64,000 nt of DNA. Source: Verrucomicrobium sp. BvORR034 (GTDB taxonomy: Bacteria > Verrucomicrobiota > Verrucomicrobiia > Verrucomicrobiales > Verrucomicrobiaceae). The position numbers and the translations under genes are program-made. Shown here piece after piece: positions 59,319 through 64,000 of the stretch. Position 1 is the first letter of the stretch; each line of letters starts with the position of its first letter. The DNA lies in the NCBI RefSeq assembly GCF_000739635.1, contig NZ_BATQ01000113.1, forward strand, positions 1-64,000. The letters are read 5' to 3'. The notes under the pieces are model-generated. The model ran no database searches. It had not been told where the DNA came from and was given only the letters and a program-made list of their open reading frames with translations.

Positions 59319-60947
59319 CTACAGCTGGTACTTGCCGACAGCCATGCGGAGCTGGATGCTGAGTTCGTTGAGATTACCCAGCGCCTTCTCCAGCTGGGCG
59401 GTCCCTATTGCAGTCTGCTCCGCCGCTTGGCGGATGTCGCGCATCCCCTGGGTCACCTGATCAAAGCCAATCTGCTGCTGACTGGTGGCACCGATGATCT
59501 GCTGGAAGGCGTGCACACTTTCCACCGTCGTCTCCGTCATCTGGTGAATGGTCTGCTCCGTCACCTGGGCCTGCTGCCTTCCGGAATCAGAGCGCTTCAC
59601 CGCTTCCTCCGTGAGCATCACCGTGCTGTTGATACCCCGCTGGATCTCTCCCAGGATGCCCCCCACCTGCACCGTGCTCTCCTTGGCCCGCTGGGCGAGA
59701 TTGCGCATCTCGCCTGCCACCACGGCAAATCGTGTGCCGTGCTCACCCGCGCTGGCCGCCTCAATGCTGGCGTTGAGAGCCAGGAGGTTGGACTGATCCG
59801 AGATTTCATTCACGGTGCTGATGATGTCGCCAATGGCCTGCATCCGCTCACTCAGCCCCACAATCTTCACCGCCACATCCTCCACCTGCTGACGGATGCC
59901 CTCCATGAGCCTGGTGGTTGCCTGCACGGCCCCTACGCCAGACTGGCTGGCAGCGGACGTGGCTTCTGCACTGGCGGCCACCTGCCTGGCCTTGTCAGCG
60001 ATCTCGGCGCCGGACTGCGTGATTTCCTGCATCGTGGCTGAGACCTCCTGCACCGTCGCCGCCTGCTCCTTGGTGCTGGAGGCCTGCTGCTGGGTGGAGG
60101 CAAGGATCTCCGCGGCAGCGGAGTTGATATTTCCCGTAACCCCAAGAATCTGGCCGCTCAAATCTTTGAGATTGTCCACCATGTTGTCAAAGGCGTCCCC
60201 CAGCTGCCCCAGCTCATTGCGACTCGCAATCGCCGCTTTCTCCGTGCGCAGATTGCCACGGGAGACATTGTCCGCCAAGATGACCAGACGCTGAAGCGGA
60301 CCTGTGATGCTCGTGGCCACCAGCCAGCTTATCAGGAAGCCCAGAGTGCCCACAAACACCGTGATGAGCACTTCCTTCGTCACCAGCTCCTGTGACTGCT
60401 CCTGCAGCAGTTGCGTGTATCCCTTGTTGATGACGATGCCGAGATCCTGAATCTCCGTCTCCCGCTGCAACAGACTTGTCAGGAGCGGCGCGAAGTCGGG
60501 AGACGTTTTTTCCATGGCGACCAGCCGGTCCGTGTCATCGATAGATACTGTAATGAGCTGGGCCTGCTTCAGCATGTTGTCGCGCACAGTGCCTTCAGGC
60601 GCAGCCGGCACCCTCACCGTCTCTGGTCGATTGAGGCGCTCAATCACCTCTCCACCATTGAGCAGCCCTTCCTGGGTACCCACCCAGACCTTCCGCACAT
60701 AGTCCAGTTTTTCCCGGGTAGCGCGCTTCTCCATGAGAAGCAAGGCCGTGGAGAAATGCTGCTGCTGCAAAGTCCGCTGACGCCCTACCAGCTCAAGGAC
60801 GAGAAATTTGTCCCGCTGGCTGTCCAGCGTACTGACCGTGAAGTAGAGGATCGTGGCCAGGGCCCCGAGGAAAAATAGCGGGATGAGAGTGAGTTTGGTG
60901 CCGACCTTGAGATCACGCCAGACGTTGGGAGAGGAATTCATGAACAA
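59319..60947 (-). CDS. methyl-accepting chemotaxis protein with PilJ-like sensor
   Basis: A 542-residue MCP: TM1 about 18-38, periplasmic sensor about 40-200, TM2 about 203-226, HAMP, then the coiled-coil signalling domain with the hairpin tip NEISDQSNLLALNASIEAAS, GTRFAVVAGEMRNLAQRA. The sensor start LELVGRQRTLQQQHFS resembles the type IV pili transducer N-terminal (PilJ-type) motif AGRQRMLSQ. ATG 60947 or 60941 are both possible. Encoded between cheW and cheA, it is the only receptor in the operon. Ligand unknown; surface or pilus-linked sensing is suggested (inference). Confidence 0.92.
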   Translation of the reverse strand: MFMNSSPNVWRDLKVGTKLTLIPLFFLGALATILYFTVSTLDSQRDKFLVLELVGRQRTLQQQHFSTALLLMEKRATREKLDYVRKVWVGTQEGLLNGGEVIERLNRPETVRVPAAPEGTVRDNMLKQAQLITVSIDDTDRLVAMEKTSPDFAPLLTSLLQRETEIQDLGIVINKGYTQLLQEQSQELVTKEVLITVFVGTLGFLISWLVATSITGPLQRLVILADNVSRGNLRTEKAAIASRNELGQLGDAFDNMVDNLKDLSGQILGVTGNINSAAAEILASTQQQASSTKEQAATVQEVSATMQEITQSGAEIADKARQVAASAEATSAASQSGVGAVQATTRLMEGIRQQVEDVAVKIVGLSERMQAIGDIISTVNEISDQSNLLALNASIEAASAGEHGTRFAVVAGEMRNLAQRAKESTVQVGGILGEIQRGINSTVMLTEEAVKRSDSGRQQAQVTEQTIHQMTETTVESVHAFQQIIGATSQQQIGFDQVTQGMRDIRQAAEQTAIGTAQLEKALGNLNELSIQLRMAVGKYQL

Positions 60948-60974
60948 TGGGATGGATGGGAAACTGGAGACGTT

Positions 60975-61550
60975 CTAGGCGGGAACAAGACTGTAAAAGG
61001 GTTCAAGAATAACATTCGCGTCCAGGAGGACCCCCAGCCTTCCGGCCGCCTCAAATACGTTGTTTTCTTTGATTTCTTCAGGTGCCAGACGGACAAACCC
61101 CAGCACCTCGTGACAGCCCAGTGCCAGACGAAGTGAGGGATGGCGGAGCACCGCTCCACGCACAAATTCGGAGACATCACCCCCAGTCGTCTTGAGATAC
61201 GGATAAGGGCTGCAGAGACTAACCAGTTCACTCCGCACATTCACAACGCCCAGGAGGGCGTCATGAGCGTCCGGCACGGCAGCCCAATGCTGGAAGCTGA
61301 TGATCTGGGAGACCTGGGACGCGTCCAGGCCAATCACCGATTCCCCCACGCGCAAGAGGAGCACTTGCTGGGTGTGCTCATGGTTTGGCCGCCCTGCTTC
61401 CTTTTTTTCCGCCAAAGCGGCAGCTCGGCGCAGCAATACGGCTTCCCGCTCCTCCGTCCCTGGCTCAAAAGCCCGTTGCAGGGTAGCCTCCGCATCTTTC
61501 ATGCGTAGCCTTACCAGCTCCCAATCGATTCGTTCTGTCTCAGGCTTCAT
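60975..61550 (-). CDS. cheW: CheW-type adaptor, second
   Basis: A 191-residue CheW-domain protein with a longer N-terminal helical extension (about 1-60), then VLLLRVGESVIGLDASQVSQIISFQ, DAHDALLGVVNVRSELVSLCSPY and the LAPEEIKENNVF closing region. CheW couples receptors to CheA. Its start overlaps the CheR stop by 11 bases. It is next to the MCP gene, so it may be the main adaptor of that receptor. Two adaptors of differing length is the usual number in Wsp-type operons. Confidence 0.9.
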   Translation of the reverse strand: MKPETERIDWELVRLRMKDAEATLQRAFEPGTEEREAVLLRRAAALAEKKEAGRPNHEHTQQVLLLRVGESVIGLDASQVSQIISFQHWAAVPDAHDALLGVVNVRSELVSLCSPYPYLKTTGGDVSEFVRGAVLRHPSLRLALGCHEVLGFVRLAPEEIKENNVFEAAGRLGVLLDANVILEPFYSLVPA

Positions 61551-62994
61551 GTGTCAAGGTGCCTCCATGGTAAGGTTGCAAGAGGGCGCGCAATTCAGCG
61601 GCGGTCAATCCATCTCCCCAAGGGAGCACCGTCATGCCATCCTGGCGGGAGATCAACCGGCGTGCATTCTGGAAACTCCGGCCTGCGGGCTCCCCCAAAC
61701 TGAGCTGCACCAGCCCCAGATAGTAGTGCGCGACAGCCAAATCCCGGCGCAGGTAGAGGCTACGCTTCAATGCATGGCGGGCCTTCACCCATTCTCCCTG
61801 CTGAAACAATACCAGCCCTAGTTGGAAGTGCGCCCCTTCATGAAGGGGTTGTGCGGCAACAAGGCCCTCCGCCATCTTCCGGGCAGAAAGCAGGTCACCA
61901 CTGTCTGCGAGCTTGGATATTTCCTCAATCTCCGGCACCCCTGCTGCCACAGCCTTTGACAAAAGGGCCGGCTCCGGAGTGGCCCTCCTGGTCTCAACCC
62001 ACTTCGCAGCCTCGGCTTTCTTCGGAGGCAATTGCATCTGCGCATTTGCTGGAAGAGCAGGTTTTGCCGGAGTGTGGCACACGGCAGCTGATGCAGCGGT
62101 GGAAGAAACCTTGCGCCCGTCCCCATCGGCGGCCCTCTGATACAGCACCGCCCCTGGCGCATTGACGGTCTGGAAGGCGCGGAAGATCTCCGTATGAGGC
62201 TCTGCATGCCCGACAGCCAGCCATCCGCCCGGCACGAGACTGCGGTAGAACTGATCCGCAAGCCGCCGATTGGTCGCGGTGTCAAAGTAGATAATGACGT
62301 TGCGGCAGATGACGAGGTCAAGGCCGCTCAGCTCGTGTTCGATCGACGGAAACTTGTCTTGGACCAGGTTGTGATGACGAAAGGTCACCGCCTCCCGATA
62401 AAGGTCGTTGATGCGCCAGCGGGCTCCAATCCGGTGGAAGGTGCGCTGGAGCAAGGCCGGCTCCATCCCTCTGAGCGCCCAGTTGTCATAGACACCTGTA
62501 CGGGCGAGCGCGAGGAATCGACGATTGATGTCCGTCGCCACGATCTTGAATGACCAGTCCTGTGCCGCATCCCCCAGCAAATCATGCAGCAGGATCGCCA
62601 GCGAGTAGGGCTCCGCTCCAACGGAACAGCCCGCACTCCAGATGCGAATGGACCTGAGGGCAGAACGCCTCTGGATGAGATCCGGCAGCACGTGATCTCG
62701 CAAGGCATGGAACATCTCCAGATGTCGGAAGAAGAATGTTTCCCCAATGGTCAGCTCTTCCACCAACCGGTCCAGAGCTGGGTCTGGCCTGCTAGTCAAG
62801 ACATCGAGAACCTCCCGTGCTGGCAGGCCTTCCAGCTGCTGGCAACGTCCTACGGCCGTGGCGAGGTCGCGATCCTTGTCGTCATAGTAGGACAGGCCGG
62901 TAGTGGCGATGATCCACTCCTTCAGTTTTTGAAACTCCGGATCGCTGAGCAGGCTGGGCACCCCGGAATCCGCCATGGGTTCCACTGTGCTCAT
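61540..62994 (-). CDS. cheR: CheR methyltransferase with C-terminal TPR (WspC-like)
   Basis: A 484-residue CheR with TPR. The CheR part (about 15-290) includes TTGLSYYDDKDRDLATAVGR, SAGCSVGAEPYSLAILLHDL with SAM-binding glycines, NLVQDKFPS and DLVICRNVIIYFD. The C-terminal TPR-like part (about 365-445) has GAHFQLGLVLFQQGEWVKAR and SLYLRRDLAVAHYYLGLVQL. It methylates receptor glutamates. The CheR-TPR fusion is the WspC form. It overlaps the first CheW gene by four bases (ATGA). Confidence 0.94.
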   Translation of the reverse strand: MSTVEPMADSGVPSLLSDPEFQKLKEWIIATTGLSYYDDKDRDLATAVGRCQQLEGLPAREVLDVLTSRPDPALDRLVEELTIGETFFFRHLEMFHALRDHVLPDLIQRRSALRSIRIWSAGCSVGAEPYSLAILLHDLLGDAAQDWSFKIVATDINRRFLALARTGVYDNWALRGMEPALLQRTFHRIGARWRINDLYREAVTFRHHNLVQDKFPSIEHELSGLDLVICRNVIIYFDTATNRRLADQFYRSLVPGGWLAVGHAEPHTEIFRAFQTVNAPGAVLYQRAADGDGRKVSSTAASAAVCHTPAKPALPANAQMQLPPKKAEAAKWVETRRATPEPALLSKAVAAGVPEIEEISKLADSGDLLSARKMAEGLVAAQPLHEGAHFQLGLVLFQQGEWVKARHALKRSLYLRRDLAVAHYYLGLVQLSLGEPAGRSFQNARRLISRQDGMTVLPWGDGLTAAELRALLQPYHGGTLTHEA

Positions 62995-63506
62995 GCCTCC
63001 TGTTCCGCCAATTCAAAAGCCTCCTGACGAAGCTTCTCACGAGTCGTCAACTGCCGCAGCCGGAGATTTTCACCTTCCAGCAGCACCTTGGAGGGGCTGA
63101 GCAGCACGATCGACATCTCGGGAGCCGGACGGGCAACGACCCGGTCTGCGCAGTTGTTGAGCACATGATCCGCCGGAAGCCGCACGGTCTGAGCGGCCTC
63201 GTAGCGCAAGAGCTCCACGCCCTCGTCTGCCAGCCAGGCCACGTGCAGATCTCCCAACCGGGCCACGACGATGCGTGACTGAAGCTGTTCCTCTGGATCC
63301 CACCCCGCGTTCTGCAAGGCCAGTTGCAGCACACTTTCCAGCCGAAGGACGGGCACCATCTCACCACGCAAGTTGAGGAACCCACGCAGCACATGCGGGG
63401 TCTCCGGAGGATGCACAAGGCGCACGCAGGGCAGCACCTCCCGCACATGATGAACATCGATCCCCAGCCGGACGCCACAGAGGGAAAATGTCAAAGCGGA
63501 AGGCAT
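62991..63506 (-). CDS. cheW: CheW-type adaptor, first (head of operon)
   Basis: A 171-residue CheW: TFSLCGVRLGIDVHHVREVLP, PPETPHVLRGFLNLRGEMVPVLRLES and IVVARLGDLHVAWLADEGVEL match the CheW beta-barrel pattern. It lies at the start of the chemosensory operon. ATG 63506 starts MPSALTFSLCG. The stop overlaps the next start (ATGA). No promoter was recognised in the 46-base gap to the preceding membrane protein gene, so that gene may be co-transcribed. Confidence 0.9.
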   Translation of the reverse strand: MPSALTFSLCGVRLGIDVHHVREVLPCVRLVHPPETPHVLRGFLNLRGEMVPVLRLESVLQLALQNAGWDPEEQLQSRIVVARLGDLHVAWLADEGVELLRYEAAQTVRLPADHVLNNCADRVVARPAPEMSIVLLSPSKVLLEGENLRLRQLTTREKLRQEAFELAEQEA

Positions 63507-63552
63507 GTGCGCAAATCGGAAAGAGAGGGGGTAGGGCCAGTCAACACGTCTT

Positions 63553-63972
63553 TCAACGGATGTCAGGCTCCGGTTGGCTGTCCCTTTGTTTGCTCAAGCC
63601 ATCAATTCTCCGAACGAGGACCAGATAGATCAGCCCAACGACCACCACCTGGCCCCCCAGTGCCAAGGGAAACATCCCCATCTTCATCGCGCCCCACCCG
63701 GCCATGGCTACGGCAGAGGAAACGCCCATCACCACCATCATCGTGAGGCACCCCCACCGGGCTTGATCCTTGGCATCATACGGGGTGGCAAACGGACGCC
63801 ATTCGTTCAGCAAGCCCGGAACAAGGGACCACACGGGCAGCATCACCACGTTGGGCAACAGAAGCAGCAACCACTTGCTGATACCATGGGTGGCGAGCAC
63901 GACCGTCAAGAGCAGGGCAATCAACGGCATGGCCAGCAGGACCAGGACCGCTTTCCTCGCCCCATGAAACAA
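63553..63972 (-). CDS. small membrane protein of unknown function
   Basis: A 139-residue protein with about three to four hydrophobic segments (AVLVLLAMPLIALLLTVVLA; LLLLLPNVVMLPVWSLV; GQVVVVGLIYLVLVRR). ATG 63972 begins MFHGARKAVLVLLAM. It lies 46 bases upstream of the chemosensory operon on the same strand and could be its first gene. No family recognised. Confidence 0.6.
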   Translation of the reverse strand: MFHGARKAVLVLLAMPLIALLLTVVLATHGISKWLLLLLPNVVMLPVWSLVPGLLNEWRPFATPYDAKDQARWGCLTMMVVMGVSSAVAMAGWGAMKMGMFPLALGGQVVVVGLIYLVLVRRIDGLSKQRDSQPEPDIR

Positions 63973-64000
63973 GGGTTGCCAGCGTCCTTCCGGTGAAGAC

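Noticed and set aside
1-64000. CRISPR arrays, transposases, prophage genes, rRNA
   Set aside because: No repeat-spacer pattern, no transposase or integrase motif, no phage structural gene and no rRNA-like sequence was found.

Overview
The window is GC-rich chromosomal DNA that most likely comes from a member of the Verrucomicrobia (Verrucomicrobium/Prosthecobacter-like). This is an inference from gene content: a paired DUF1501 Tat protein and DUF1549/DUF1553 planctomycete-type cytochrome protein, a YdjY protein next to a prenyltransferase-repeat protein, a GMC oxidoreductase with a gluconate-dehydrogenase-subunit-3 partner, weak or absent Shine-Dalgarno sequences, and many small signal-peptide proteins. 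Core genes (ffh, accA, acpP, leuA, mqo, gatC, gatA, tRNA-Ala) show it is chromosome, not a plasmid or phage. I saw no insertion sequence, prophage, CRISPR array or rRNA.

Layout. 1-2.6 kb: a truncated AraC-type regulator diverges from a sugar-isomerase/Gfo-Idh-MocA oxidoreductase pair. 2.7-5.5 kb: small exported or membrane proteins, including a cytochrome P460-like gene, a 32-residue Lys-rich protein and two small genes broken by frameshifts. 5.5-5.95 kb: gene-free DNA with two inverted repeats. 5.95-12.7 kb: a mostly minus-strand block (ffh, lipoprotein polysaccharide deacetylase, RMND1/DUF155-like membrane protein, accA, LysM protein with a catalytically dead L,D-transpeptidase-like domain, a conserved unknown). 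12.8-20.7 kb: AEC transporter, M42-like aminopeptidase, LpxL-like acyltransferase, acpP, membrane protein, YdjY, squalene-cyclase-repeat protein, beta-carbonic anhydrase, P-loop NTPase. 20.7-26.5 kb: DUF1501/DUF1553 pair and a conserved membrane protein.

26.5-32.6 kb is the most distinctive metabolic locus. A tightly coupled four-gene minus-strand operon encodes a heme-oxygenase-like di-iron oxidase, a membrane fatty-acid desaturase, a DUF3419/BtaA-like aminocarboxypropyl transferase and a two-part GNAT protein. It diverges from an AraC regulator followed by a fosmidomycin-resistance-type MFS exporter. This looks like an undescribed lipid or lipid-derived small-molecule pathway with its own regulator and exporter.

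32.7-45 kb: HNH protein with a palindrome at its start, exported polysaccharide-pyruvyl-transferase homologue, SRPBCC protein, GT4 glycosyltransferase, mqo, GMC operon, leuA, orphan ECF sigma factor and tRNA-Ala. 45-53.9 kb: Sel1-repeat protein, ABC-2-like membrane protein, a coiled-coil/TM gene pair, gatCA, DUF456, nitroreductase and peroxiredoxin.

53.9-63.5 kb: a complete minus-strand chemosensory operon, CheW - CheR/TPR - CheW - MCP - CheA/REC - CheB - hybrid kinase. The protein set is that of Wsp-type surface-sensing systems, but the expected diguanylate cyclase (WspR) is replaced by a REC-REC-HisKA-HATPase-REC hybrid kinase, and the MCP sensor carries a PilJ-like motif. A small membrane protein precedes it at the right edge.
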